In this document: positions 10,383 to 21,354 of the stretch, in pieces
How the letters are laid out: every line of letters starts with the position of its first letter
Position numbering within the stretch: the stretch's first letter is position 1
Assembly: GCA_002205965.3 (NCBI GenBank)
Contig: NADL03000002.1
Span: 682,001-746,000, forward strand
Reading direction: 5' to 3'
DNA: 64,000 nucleotides
Source of the DNA: Kappaphycus alvarezii
Lineage: Eukaryota; Rhodophyta; Florideophyceae; Gigartinales; Solieriaceae
Translations under genes and position numbers: made by a program
Notes under the pieces: generated by a model
Seen by the model: only the letters and a program-made list of their open reading frames with translations
What the model was told of the DNA's origin: nothing
The model's database searches: none

Positions 10383-11230
10383 TCACGCACGTGCAGTGGG
10401 GCTCGCGATAGAATCGCCATTGCAACATAAGACCACAGTGTGCAACTTATGCCCTGATAAATATGTACGTCTGCGGATCACTCCTTTGGTTGTGTTAAAC
10501 TTCTCTGCGATGCGCGGGATGAAGTCTTCGAGGAACAGAATAGAGGCGGGGGATGGGGCACCCAAGAAATCAAAAGCCAGGGCTGAAACTTGAAGTTTGG
10601 TTCCTGGAGGGTGTTGTGCGAAGGTGGCGGGATCCGGCGTACCAGATTGCGCTCGAAGTCCTTGACTTTGTCTCGGTGGGCAATGTCGGCGGCGCCGCCG
10701 GCCATTTGTGTGGCCCTTGTGCGCACGCCTTGTTTGAACGGAGAGACAACGGTAAGGTCGCAGGCTAAGGGGCGGACCTGCTGGCCAGTGGGCAGGGCGG
10801 GGGTTGCATAAGAATGTCCGCAGGGCGGATATTCGTTCACGGGACAAGCAACGGACCTTGTATTGGCAGTCCAGACCCGCGGCGCGAGCAACGTGGTAGG
10901 CGGAAACGTTGCGTAGCGAGTTGTGGCGATGCGGGCGACCAAAACCGGCTGGGCAGAGGTCCGCCGAGTGGTCCCCCAGTGCGTCCATAGTTTGGTTACA
11001 GTGGGCGCAGGTGAGCGGGCGGGAGTCGTCACATACGGGGAGGCCGAGGTGCCGGCGGATCATGGTCTGGCAGTGGGCCGAGGACACCACTGTAGCGGTT
11101 GTGGGATGAGCGGTGAGAGATGCGGCGGCGGGGCTGTTCCGGAACGCCAGGCCACGGATCCGATGTCGAACTTCTTGGGCGCTGTGCTGAGCCGGGTTGG
11201 GGTGTGTCACCCACGAGTAGTCGCGCCAGT
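10383..11230 (-). pseudogene. Reverse-transcriptase C-terminal relic (copy 1)
   Basis: Two frames together resemble the C-terminal tail of a non-LTR-type reverse transcriptase ORF. RRHLGLPV is followed by CAHCNQTMDALGDHSADLC and RPHRHNSLRN, a CxxC-x-D-x-GDH-x-C zinc-like pattern before a nuclease-like fold. RPLACDLTVVSP and HRDKVKDFERN follow one frame over, then LAFDFLGA back in the first frame. The N-terminal polymerase domain is absent. The relic is interrupted at its N-terminal side by a gypsy LTR end (11250-11342). The same tail occurs at 56390-56800. This is a transposon fragment; I cannot name the exact clade. Confidence 0.65.
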
Positions 11231-11249
11231 GGACCCTTGCCTTTGCGAC

Positions 11250-11342
11250 AGAGGACGAGAGGGCTGCCGGAACCCGGGGAAAAGGGGGGAAGGTTCCGCT
11301 TGGCCGCAAAGAAGGGAGAGTAAACAGAAAAATAGCATTTCA
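11250..11342 (+). repeat. Isolated gypsy LTR end
   Basis: 93 bp closely matching the last part of the gypsy 5' LTR (about 3602-3692): GAGGGCTGCCGG, TTGGCCGCAAAGAA, TAAACAGAAA and the terminal GCATTTCA. It keeps the LTR 3' end only. It is a truncated solo LTR abutting the RT relic. Confidence 0.75.
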
Positions 11343-11770
11343 ATCTCTGACATTAAAACCTCGGTGTGGTCGTGAAAAGGCTGCGCTTCAGGCTCTATCA
11401 TCGACTCTTGATTGCGGAATCACCAGCCACTCTGCGCAATCTCAGGAGTTACGCTATGTCAGCACCAGCCTATAAAATCGGGATGCTACTTACCGACACA
11501 TGTCACACAGAAGTCGTAACTGGCAACCTGCTCCGCAATAAAGTTATTGCCCACCCTGGCACCGGGGGATGTTTAAACATTCGTAAATGTCAAATCTTAC
11601 TGTATGACCACTCTTCAGCTATTCCGATCTACCACATAAAACATAGTCAAGCCCTCTTACAATTATCAGCCCGCCAGAGTTAAGTGTGGCTCTTCCTGGT
11701 CAAGGCCGTACTCATACTGTCCCCACTGATGACCAAGCCTTGCTTTAGTCAACCTGTGCCTCTTTACCGC
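11343..11770. other. Intergenic
   Basis: Between the LTR fragment and the 3' end of the SGT gene. A 105-codon frame (11366-11683) has no recognisable features. Nothing else seen. Confidence 0.4.
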
Positions 11771-13063
11771 TCAACTTGCACCATTCGCGTTTGGATCTGA
11801 ACCAGTACTCCCAGGAGCAGTTGAGGCTGTATTTCCTTGGGGGACCGAATTTCCACCTCCTGCCGCTCTTGCTGAATCTCGCAGGGCATCCCACGGCATC
11901 CCAGTCCCAGACCCCAGGGCATTCATTGCTTGCTGAGCAATCTCCGGATTGTTCTGAAGCATACTTAGCATCTGGTCTGCAGCTCCCGAATTAAACAGCT
12001 GCTGCAGCATCTGCGGGGGGACATTAAGTCCCATTGATTGTGCGATGTTTGAGAGGGCGTCAGGGTTCATCTGAGACATTAAATTGCTTATCGAATCCGG
12101 TAATCCGCCCGTCCCCGCTCCGCTGTTTGCATTACTTCGTGGCAAAGATGTCGATGTTCCTTCAAGCTTGGCCTCCGCACGTCGGAGCTGCTCCGGAAGT
12201 GATTCATTGTGGGGCCACATGCATTGCAGCCTTGAGCGTGTCTATCTCGTTCTGGGTCATATCCAAACTTCTGTAAGCCAACGCTAGCCTTAGCCTAGGT
12301 CGCAGGAATTCCGGATCAAGCGAAATTGCATACTTGCAATCATCCACTGCCTCCCTGTACAAAGTCAGCCTCAATCTAGCCGCAGCACGGTTGCTATAAT
12401 ACACCGCATTAGTAGGATCTAACCGAATGCATTGGGTGTACAACTCATCAGCTTTTTGGAAATTCTCGGCCTTCAGCTGGGTGTTACCCTCGGCCTTGAG
12501 CAACTCTGCCTTTGCTTTGTCAGCCTCGCTGGGCTGTGCACCAGCGGAGTCTGGGACTGCAGCGGCGTTTTGGGGATTGACGGTATTCGGAGGGCTGCGG
12601 GTGAGTTTTTGTCGCTTTTCCTGACGCTTCGATTCAAACTTTTCTCTCGCACGCAGCACACGGGCTTCATACTCCGGGGAACCTTCTTCTAGGCCTTTGA
12701 AAAAGTCTCGCTTCTTGAGAAGCAATATGAATCGGTCAAACGTGGCATCATTGGCAGGGGTGGCAGCTTCTCCACTCTGCACCTTGGTGTCTAGCTGTTT
12801 GGAGCAGGACGGGCTGCGGAGTTAGAAGCAGACGGGAAAGATTTGTCTAAGAGTTGAGCACGGCCAGCCTTGTAGACCTCAGGAAGAGAGAGCCCGTCAA
12901 CGGGATAGCGATCGAGAGTAGCGGTGTTGCTCATGTCGAGTGAGTAGGCGGTGGAAATGGCACGCGTCGCTTCATTGAGTGCGTGAGTTGAGATATCTCC
13001 GCGGCGAATCACCTTTTGGAAATGATCCAGTATGGCCACCATAAGCCAGCGTTCGTCCTCCAT
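11771..13063 (-). CDS. SGT2: Small glutamine-rich TPR co-chaperone (SGT/SGTA)
   Basis: Cytosolic co-chaperone that hands tail-anchored proteins to the GET pathway and binds Hsp70/Hsp90. Three consecutive frames give the whole protein. First is the N-terminal homodimerisation domain (12791-13063, [19 protein letters not shown]). Next come a linker and three TPRs (12204-12805; [47 protein letters not shown]). Last is a Met/Asn/Gln/Gly-rich tail with an [10 protein letters not shown] segment (11771-12220). The first junction needs a -1 shift near 12805, or a short intron: CTAAC and CAG occur at about 12815. The second needs +1 (or -2) near 12206, with no intron room. The family architecture is complete, so I treat the breaks as consensus errors or recent damage. 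Confidence 0.85.
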
Positions 13064-14057
13064 TGTTCGCTCAAACTGTGGTCAAAGTGACAGTGAATTA
13101 GCCTTGCCGCTAAGATTGTTAAGCATTCCCACAGATCACGAGGTGGGAATTGACTCTGCAAGTGTTTCTTCCAAAACGGGCTATGATCGGACTCTGTGAA
13201 GTTTACAATACGGAAGCGAGAATATTCGGTGCAACAAAGGCGGCATCTAGCTAGCATGCGAAGAGTGCGCACATTCGCTTTGACATGCAGTTTTCCGACA
13301 TTACAGTAACGTACAGTAATGGTACATTTTCCAGTTTAGCACACATGCTTCCATTGGACAGTGTCCAAGTACAAATTGTTGGTGCAAAATGAGCACTGCA
13401 CAACTACAGCAAAATCAAGGAATTTTGAAAACTTTTTGTGGGACTAGTTTTAATTTTATTTTTGTTTTTAAAATAATACTTTATAATATTATTATATACC
13501 CAAGTACGGTACAGTTAGAACTGCATTGTACATGTGGCCACAAGACAGCCATACCCTCGAGTAGCAATTCTGCAAGAGGATTGATGTGAAACGGGAAATT
13601 CCTGAAACTCTTTCGACAGTTTGTAGGAAAACCTGTTAAAACTTCTCGAAAAACAGGAAAACTGCAGCTCGAATAACATCGGAAATTCCAACATTTGCAT
13701 GTACAAAAGTTGTATCTTACAAACTAGAATTTTTGACTTTGAAACATGTGCAGCGGACACGGCGAACGTGCAAAGTGTGCCAATCCATCCATGAACGGTG
13801 TGCAACGTTAAGTCCAAAAGACTCGATCCCCTTGCAGCTGTTGCCATTCACTACACCTCATCCAACGAGCACCGTCCTTGGAATCCACCCCATATTTCAC
13901 CGCGCAGAGCCAACCCACAAATCATCAAGCGCCCATTCTCTGTCTCGTTAATCGACTCTTTCAGCTGAAACATTACCCACACATCTTGTCATCTATTCCT
14001 TGCCTTTCCTTTAGAGTCGTCTCCCCCTTCGGTTCAGGTTTCAAGTTTGCAGGCGTT
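13064..14057. other. SGT upstream region and intergenic
   Basis: Divergent spacer between SGT and the spliced gene. It holds weak repeat-family motifs (TTACAGTAACGTACAGTAATGG at about 13303; ACGGTACAGTT at 13506) and an AT-rich tract at 13440-13500. No gene recognised. Confidence 0.4.
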
Positions 14058-14885
14058 ATGCAGGGCCCGAGTTCAAGTCATGTCAAAAGCGCCCCCTTAG
14101 ATCCTGCCACACAATTGCAAGACATTCGCATTTTCGAGAGGTAAGCGCTTGTCACTCGCCCACCAATCCCATTCCAACTACATGTCTGCCAATTACAGGT
14201 AGAGGTCTAACTATGCTGCGGACATTGAATCCCAGAAATCTGGCCAAATCCGTGAATTCTCTCCGTCAATTGAGACGACGTTACTTGGTAAGTTACAGTA
14301 TCTCTACGCCGGTCTCTACTCGCACGTAGAGCTAGCCGTTTCTTCTGCGCTGGATAAGTTGTGTTTGTCCTAACTGCGAGGTGTGCTTGCTTTTCTATTC
14401 TAGTGCGTCGTTGGTCTGCTGATTGCTCTTTCTGTTTACTGGACATGGCGTCTCAGAGAAAAACTGCGGGATCCCGCGCCGAGAGCTTGCCAGGAATCTC
14501 TACGACTTTGGTTTGCGTGGGCTTTACTTGGAATCGCACCGCCGTCGTAATCTTTGTTGCAGCCACGTATCAAAGTCCGGTGGTAATGCCAATGCCAAGT
14601 CGTTTTGTGGAGCGCTTGAACCGTTCCCTTGCCCATTACCATGTGGCTTATTGTGCTGAGGTAGGTGTCTTTGACCCTCTTTTTTCATACTAGTGACTGA
14701 GAATCCGGTGACCAGTATAGAGCTTGTCTGACTAATTTATCATTGTGCGACTTGACAAACGTATGAGAATGTTACAGAATGGGAGATTACTGCGTACTAC
14801 CAAAACCGAGCCCGAGCAAAACTTCCGACAACCGGTGCGACTTCGTCAATCATATCGGTCGCGTGGCAAGTCGGTGAGCAGATAG
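14058..14885 (+). CDS. Unidentified multi-exon gene
   Basis: Strong splice signals define four exons: 14058-14140 (donor GTAAGC), 14203-14287 (acceptor AG at 14202 or 14198; donor GTAAGT), 14404-14660 (acceptor TTCTATTCTAG; donor GTAGGT) and 14778-14885 (acceptor ATGTTACAG). From the ATG at 14058 the spliced frame runs into a basic exon 2 and a hydrophobic stretch CVVGLLIALSVYWTW in exon 3, a possible membrane segment, and stops at about 14549. A different frame stays open from exon 2 through exons 3 and 4 to TAG at 14883-14885, so the frame is unresolved. I recognise no family. The gene ends 22 bp from the convergent F-box gene. Confidence 0.5.
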
Positions 14886-14907
14886 ACAAGTCGGGGATGA
14901 TTTGCAG

Positions 14908-15657
14908 TCAGGGACAAAACTGATGGTCGGCGAGCAGTTGTTTGTACGCACGAGCGACATCGAATTGGTTGTCCTCGAGGTAGAAGCGAACCTCTTGAGG
15001 TTGAACGGCGAATCCTTTTGCAATGAGTTTGACAACGAGTTGTCGGACGTAGGATTCTCGTTTGGAATGAGGTGTTTGTATTTGTGCAAGTGGAGTGGGA
15101 GGAATGCAGAATTTGACGACGAGAAAATACTTTGAGAGGAGGTTGTCACGGATGAGAAGAGGGGTATGTTGAGAAGTGCGGAGGCCAGTGAAACGACGGA
15201 CGAGGTTTTCGGTTGGGAGTGGGATGTAGAGATGAGTTCTGGAGGCAGCTTGATGCTCAGAGTGAAGAGCGTTCATGCGGAAGATATCTTGACGGGATAC
15301 TGAGTACTGCAGAGCGAGGGAGGTGATGGAGTGTTGAGGTTGGAGACGAACACAGACGGAGAGCGTACGACACAAGGGGTTTGAGGAGAGAGTAGTGAAG
15401 AAACGATGCCAAGTTTGAGAATCGGGGGGTTGGTACGTGGCGGCTACGTGGGGTAGGGAGTGTGTAGGAGGAGTAGACTGGAGAGAGCGAACGCCGAGGG
15501 TGTTGGCAACTCGACGTGGCCAGGCGTGGTGGAGAATGAAGTGGGAGAAGAAGGGAAGTGGAGAGGGAAAGGAATGGAGGGAGGCCGGGCTGAGAAAGTC
15601 GGATATTACAAGGAGGAGGTCATAGGGAAAGTCACTGAGTTTTGGGGTGCGTGGCAT
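14908..15657 (-). CDS. F-box/LysM/UBA-like protein
   Basis: An intact 249-codon, intron-free ORF. I start it at the internal MPRTPKLSDFPYD, because the F-box-like segment begins there and the 119 upstream codons look non-coding. Residues about 8-45 are F-box-like (FPYDLLLVISDFLSPASLH). Residues about 130-170 are a clear LysM domain (YSVSRQDIFRMNALHSEHQ, then LYIPL). The last 45 residues resemble a UBA-type three-helix bundle (VRFYLEDNQFDVARAYKQLL). F-box plus LysM proteins are known in plants and algae, where the LysM is cytosolic. The likely role is substrate choice for an SCF ubiquitin ligase, with unknown target. It is divergent from DCP1 across a palindrome-rich spacer. Confidence 0.8.
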   Translation of the reverse strand: MPRTPKLSDFPYDLLLVISDFLSPASLHSFPSPLPFFSHFILHHAWPRRVANTLGVRSLQSTPPTHSLPHVAATYQPPDSQTWHRFFTTLSSNPLCRTLSVCVRLQPQHSITSLALQYSVSRQDIFRMNALHSEHQAASRTHLYIPLPTENLVRRFTGLRTSQHTPLLIRDNLLSKYFLVVKFCIPPTPLAQIQTPHSKRESYVRQLVVKLIAKGFAVQPQEVRFYLEDNQFDVARAYKQLLADHQFCP

Positions 15658-16027
15658 TGCAGGTGAGGTGGAGACGAGGCTCGGGATTTTTGCACGTTGA
15701 CGGAGGAAGGTGACGCGAGGTTTGTGGGGAGAGACGAGGCCGTACTGGGTGTGGCGCGAGTGAGAAGAGAAGAGGATTGACTGGGCAGTAACCTTTTTTG
15801 TGACAGGTGTCTGGTTTGGTCTGTGATTGCAAGGCTTTTTTTGAGCGTGGATGTGCGGGTGGTCTGTGGATATGGATGATGTCACTTTGCGGACGATATC
15901 GAAGAGTACGTTCAAAGGTACAGATTGTTGTCCTGGGTGACCACCTGGTGTCTTCTTGAGGCAACGCACATTGGACAACTTACAGTATTGGTGTCCTTTT
16001 GAGGTTGATCGCAAGTCGCAACTTTAC

Positions 16028-16640
16028 GGTAGACGTGTACTATACTACAGTATATCGTACTGTATAGTACACTGTACGGTAGTGCTGTAATTTTTCTGGT
16101 CATTCATATTGTACTGTACGTTTCAGCCCGCTTCCTTACAGCAATGTGCTGCATGTGGTACAGTGCTGTACAGTACAGTACTGTACTGTACGGACGAGTC
16201 AGACTACAGAGCTGATGCAACGTACAAATTGTGTACTGCACCATTGTGCCTTGCGTCTTCTTGTACGGTGATGTACCGTATGTACAGTACAGTACAGTAC
16301 TGCGACTATGCTGGGTGTGTACAGTACAGTAAAATGCAGTACAGTAAATATCTTTTTGTTGTTGTTACGTCGCTTACCCAACAATCAGGAATTTACTTGA
16401 ATTTCCTGATTCTCTGCAGTGTCGGTGATTAGGTTGGGTACTCTAAATCCTATGTATTTCACGGTACAGTACTGTACTGCAAAATACTGGCTGTGCTCCT
16501 TGCCCTTTTGGATTCTTCACTCAATTATGTTAACAACGCTGCATCGGAAACGTGTAACTATTGCCTACATGTCTGATTGAATGCTGTAGTATGTTATAGT
16601 GTACTGTACACCACGTTAGTACTGTACGTCCCACTGTATG
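16028..16640. repeat. Dense TACTGTAC/GTACAGTA palindrome array
   Basis: About 600 bp packed with GTACAGTAC-type words: ACTATACTACAGTATATCGTACTGTATAGT (16038-16068), GTACAGTACAGTACTGTACTGTAC at about 16160-16190, then 16281-16340, 16463-16480 and 16595-16630. Units are imperfect and joined by unique sequence rather than a clean tandem array. It fills the shared upstream region of the divergent F-box/LysM and DCP1 genes, so the units may act as promoter elements. Confidence 0.75.
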
Positions 16641-16975
16641 CAAAACTGGAAAACTTCCAAAAAAAAAAAAACGCGCTAAAACTCATCGCAGAAACCAAAG
16701 AAAAACAGTAACCCGTCGCCGTTTGAGCTGCCTCGGTTATTGAATCATCATACCCTGTCACTTGAGCGGTACTCCGACACACACCCGGAAACCCTTTCCA
16801 AGTTATCAACACTTCACTCCAGAGCTTCAACCCTTCTTCCCTCTGTCCCTCCTCCTTCACACAATCAACACCTATCCACTCCACCCCTCTCCAATCTCGC
16901 CCTCCCTGCACACTCGTTTCTCCCATTCCCATCTCCGTCCCTTTTCTCACCAGTCTCCAAAATCACGACGTATCT

Positions 16976-18984
16976 ATGACTGCAGGCCTCGACTTTGATC
17001 CCGTCGAGCGCGAAGCCATCGCCGCTCAGGTCAACATCGCCGTCTTGCGTCGCTCAGACGCTGCCGTCACCGCAGTTCTCTCTCCGCTTCTCATGTCGCC
17101 CTGTATCAACTCTTGACGGCTCGCAATGGCGTCGCCGCGACGTCGAGGGCAGTCTCTTTCTGGTCCAGCGCAAACCCACCTCCGATCAAACCACCCATCG
17201 CCTTCTTATCATCAACCGCAAGTCCCCCAGAAACTACTCGGATGACCTCCACATTGGCAACGATAATCTCGAACTCTCAGACCAGATGCTCATGTATCAG
17301 AACGCCAACGGTCACATTGTCGGAATCTGGTTTTACGAAAAGAACGAAGCAGAGCGCGTCTATTCACTTCTCTACGACATAGTCGTGGCATCAATCCCGA
17401 CCCAGACCCTGTCGAAACTGCCAATGACGACACCCCGCCGAAACCCTCCATTGTTGACGACAGTCCCCCCCCAAGCAACTCTCTGGAGCGATTCTTCCCC
17501 AATCTCAAGCTCACCGATGGTATTGCCGGTGCCAAAATGCCGCCCAATGCCGAAGACTTGGGCGCTGTTGAGTCTGCAACCCTGCCGTCCAATCACCGTC
17601 TACCGAGTCCGGAGGTCACAGCCTTTGAACCTACGTCGGAAATCGATGGCGCTATAGTCACTGCCTCAGAGACACCCGCCTCAGATCATGTTGTTGGCGA
17701 ACTCATCACTGCAGCAAACATCGCCTTGGTCACCTCACAGCCCGTCGCACATGAGCTGGTGGAGACAAATACCTCACACAGCCCCATCGAAAAGGAGGGC
17801 ACTGCAGCCAATGAACAGAAACAGCCCGGAGCCAGTAACCCTCCGGAGAAGCACAGTAACGCGCGGCGGGCAGTAACTGGGTCGCACAGCAGAAACATGC
17901 AAGGAAGAGGTCTTCTCCTACGCAGAACAAGCGAAAGCCAGGGTTCAGTGAGGGAAATGACACGCAAAAGTACGGCCAGGCGGGAAAAGGGCGCGGGCAC
18001 GGGAAACTTACGGGACAGGCGAGGTTGCAAGTGTTTGGCGACGGTGCAAAAGGCGGACAGGCTGGACAGGGGGTAAAAGGAGGACACGGGGGAAGGAATC
18101 AGCGCCGCGGCCAGAAAGGTTCGCCCATTAAGGAAGCGGGGGCAGAGGAAAAAAGGGAAAGGTCTCCTGCGCGGGTCGTTGACCAAGGGGAGGATAATGG
18201 TATGCTGGAGGTTGCCGCTAATCCCGACACATCTGTGAAGGAAGTGAAGAAGGAACCGATAACGAGTGGGCCTATGACTACAGATTGCAAAAACGAGACG
18301 GCGGAGGTTCCAAATGCGGCTGCGGTTGCGGTCAAGAATGGGGCAGGCGTGGGTGGAATGGTGGAGGGCGACGAAGCGAGTGTGGCAAAGGTTAAGGGAG
18401 AAGACTCGAAGCGTGGTCAGGGAGTGCAAGGGAGTCACATGGGTGAACCGAGTATTCCGGATCAGGGGATGGCGACGCAAGGAATAGGGCCTCAAGGAAT
18501 GGGATTGGCAGGGATGGTTTCAAAGGGGGTGCAGACGGGAGCAATTATGGGACAGGGGTTGCACGGGAGTATGATGGGACAGCAAGGGGCGCACACACAG
18601 GGACTGGGGTCGCAAGGGATGTTGTCACAAATGATGGGTTCGCAGGGAATGGGTCTCAAGGTATGCATTCATTGGGGATGGGGTCAGCGGGAGTGCATGC
18701 ACAGGGGCGTCATTCTCAGGGGATGGATACGCAGGGATTGCACAATGGAGGGGTGGGGATGGGTGGAGGTGGGATGGGGCTTGGGTTTGGCGGACATGGG
18801 GGGCGAATGGGAATGGAATGATGGCAAGTGGAATCGGGGGTCAAATGGGAATTGGAGGGGTGGAGGGGCTTTTGGGGGTGCGAGTATGCATCCGCAGATT
18901 GCTGCAATGATGATGCATAATCCGTTGCAGTATCAGATGTTTATGCAGCAGCAGCAGTTGTTGGCTAACTTTCACCAACAGATG

Positions 18985-19020
<36 letters not shown>

Positions 19021-19298
19021 AAACAAATGCAGTTTGAACAGGCTGGTGGGAGAGGAATCGGGGTTGGGAATGGGGGAAAGGGTATGGAGAGAGATGATGA
19101 AAAATTGGAAGGTAGGAGGGGTTTGGATGGAGCGACGGGTATTGGGAGAGGAATTGTGGTGGCGGACGCGAAGGAATGACTGGTAATGGGGGAGGGCAGT
19201 TGAACCGAGAAGAGTTTCGAGCTGTCGTGCAAAGAATGCTGACGGACCGACGTCTATTTGACTGTGTATATGATCATTACTTGGAAAGTTGGAAATGA
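16976..19298 (+). CDS. DCP1: mRNA-decapping activator DCP1
   Basis: DCP1 activates the DCP2 decapping enzyme in P-bodies. The EVH1 fold is clear: NIAVLRRSDAAVTAVL (from about 17037), ASHVALYQL (17096), WRRRDVEGSLFLVQR (17126), LLIINRKSPRNYSDDL, QNANGHIVGIWFYEKNEAER (about 17297) and LLYDIV. Then comes an acidic, disordered stretch containing SLERFF, an RG/KG-rich stretch (about 17880-18130), a Gly/Met/Gln repeat (QGMG-type), a polyglutamine tract and a C-terminal helix (LNREEFRAVVQRMLTDRR, 19198-19295) resembling the DCP1 trimerisation domain. Eight frame changes, all -1, are needed from start to stop. The QGM repeat theme continues through the changes, so the protein was intact very recently. 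Confidence 0.85.
18982..19021 (+). repeat. CAG repeat encoding polyglutamine
   Basis: About 13 CAG/CAA codons inside the DCP1 low-complexity region, preceded by a shorter run at 18943-18957. It encodes glutamine in the frame of the 18025-19179 segment. A length-variable tract is likely. Confidence 0.85.
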
Positions 19299-19381
19299 TG
19301 GCAGAGGGAGTTAAGAAGAAAAGCGAATGAATGGTAGGTTTAAGTGTTTCGAAAATGCTGTTAATTAATATAATGTTGCAG

Positions 19382-19426
19382 TGTGGACTGTGGACTGTGG
19401 ACTTTGGAATGTGGACTATGGACTGT
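19382..19426 (+). repeat. GTGGACT heptamer repeat
   Basis: Five to six imperfect copies of TGTGGACT with one TTTGGAATG variant, immediately downstream of DCP1. It is a short microsatellite with no evident function. Confidence 0.7.
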
Positions 19427-19439
19427 TTTAACATTTAAA

Positions 19440-19670
19440 GTACTGTACTGTACTGTACGTACTATACCATACTGTACCATCATGACAATGCGTACAGAGA
19501 GTGACAGATCACATCACCACGCTCTAACAGGATGTACAGCACTGTAATTGTGATTTATGGTTTTTATTTGATTACAGTGACATCATCGTACGATATGGTA
19601 ATTAATTGTCCGGAATTCGTGCCAATCTGGAAGTACAAACGATCAGTACAGTACTGTCCAGTACATTTTT
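19440..19670. repeat. TACTGTAC palindrome cluster
   Basis: ACTGTACTGTACTGTACGTACT at about 19441-19465, CATACTGTACCATCATG, then CAGTACAGTACTGTCCAGTACA at about 19644-19666. It lies between the DCP1 stop and the ORP start, so it could serve the ORP promoter. Confidence 0.7.
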
Positions 19671-19915
19671 CTATACTCCCATGAGAGAAATCATTCCCAT
19701 CACTTTGACCAGCAAAGGAGAGTATTTTCGGTACCGCCTTCGAATCCCCTGCCTCCAAAAATGCCAAGGCAAAACCAACAGCGTTACAAACTCGAGCAGC
19801 ACTGCAACTCTCACATTTCATACTCGTCTAAAATACATAATATCTTCAGCCTCTCCCTTTCTACACATCCGCCCCCCGTACAACGCACCTCCCTTCAAAC
19901 AAACCTCTCCCTGAC

Positions 19916-21254
19916 ATGACCGAGGACGCTCCCCCAACACAACTCCGCTCCAGACTCTACATGGGCAGGATGGATCTCCTCCATGGCCAATTCCGCCTAC
20001 TCCACCGTCGTCGGCACCCCGGATTCGTACGAAAATCTCGCTCCCACCACCGCCTTGTCTGAAAATACCGACGGCCCCGCCCCATCTACTGAATTCGGCA
20101 ATGTCGACCCGCCTCCCGTCAGGCACTCTGGCGTCAAATTGCCTCCCTCGTTGGCATGGACGTCATGAATATGCGCCTCTCTCTACCCATCTGGCTTTTC
20201 GAACCCACCACCGCCCTCACTCGAATGGTTGAAACTTTCGAGTACTCTGATCTGTGGACCGCTGCTACAGCAGAGGACTCTGAACTGCGCGATTGTTTGG
20301 TCGCCGCTTTTGTCATTTCCGCCTTTTCACATACCGAGCGTGTTCGAAAGCCGTTTAATCCGGTTTTGGGTGAGACGTTTGAGTTTCAGAATCCAATCAA
20401 TGGCATGAAGTTTTATGCGGAGCAGGTGTCGCACCATCCCCCAGTGTCTGTGTCCAGAGCGGAGGGTAAGGGTTGGGTCGCGGGGAGGTCGTCGATATTA
20501 TCGCAACCTTTCATGGAAATTCTATCGAAATCAATAACGTCGGTTCTCGCTATATTCATTTACCAAGACCGACGATCGTTACTCGTGGAATCTCCCCAAG
20601 GCCCTTGTATCCAATCTGTTTGTAGGCGGCGCTTTTGTTGACCACTTTGGGACTATCACTTTGCGAAATGAAACAACGGAACTGTTTCTACTCTCACCTT
20701 GTCCAAGTGCGGCTGGTTTTCGGCGGGCAGGTATGAGGTCACGGGCGATCTTGTCGATGCCGCGGGAAAAAGGTTGGTCACCTTAAAGGGGCGTGGAACA
20801 AGTTTCATTGATTGTGAACGAGTGGCCAAGGCGAAGGGTGAGGGGTCGAATCGCTTGTGGATGGCGGGCTCGCACTTTTTGTCCGAGGAAGAAGGTGGCG
20901 GTGAAATGGGAAGCCTGGCAAAATGCACAAAGTTTACAAAAAAGTCCCTCGCAATCGATGAGAAGACTGCCAGTGAACTGCCACCGACGGATTCCCGCTT
21001 GAGACCGGATCGCCGCGCTCTTGAGAAGGGAGACAGTACACATGCTGCTGGAGAGAAGCTTCGGGTCGAGCAATTGCAGCGGGACCGGCGTGCTGAGATG
21101 AAGGCTGAGATCGCGAATGGGGGCTCAATTACAGAGCCGTTTGTACTTCAAAAAGGTTTCAGAGGATGGGAAACAATGGGAGCCAATCGGGAATTATTGG
21201 GTAGATGCGAAGAATCTGACTCCTGATCAGAGGAAGGAATTGACGTATTGGTGA
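19916..21254 (+). CDS. Oxysterol-binding protein-related protein (ORP)
   Basis: A short ORP consisting of the lipid-transfer (ORD) domain only, without PH or ankyrin parts. It would exchange sterols or PI4P between membranes. Landmarks: LPIWLFEPTTALTRMVETFE (about 20184), the fingerprint EQVSHHPPVS (about 20419) after FNPVLGETFEF, FHGNSIEI (about 20509), NLPKALVSNLFVGGAFVDHF, LPPTDSRLRPDRRALEKGD (about 20980) and the WEPIGNYWVDAKNLTPDQR tail (about 21174). It begins at ATG 19916 (MTEDAPPTQ). About nine frame changes are needed, mostly -1. Every conserved ORD block is present in order, so the coding content is intact but the frame is not. The lysine- and histidine-based phospholipid contacts of the fingerprint are conserved. 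Confidence 0.85.
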
Positions 21255-21354
21255 TATGAGTGGGGACCTGGACTTTCATTGCATGTCTAGAGAGGGAAAA
21301 TTTGCCGTCATTGTAACTCTACATGCACTGGGTTCCACAGGTATTTACGACTGG

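Noticed and set aside
12204..12220. Intron joining the second and third SGT segments
   Set aside because: The two frames overlap by 17 bp and protein similarity is continuous, so there is no room for an intron. A base change in frame is required instead.
17686..18495. 269-codon minus-strand ORF opposite DCP1
   Set aside because: Antisense of the RG/KG-rich coding region. No domain, and the DCP1 blocks on the plus strand explain the openness.
18841..19434. 197-codon minus-strand ORF with a leucine run
   Set aside because: The leucine run is the complement of the DCP1 CAG/polyglutamine tract.
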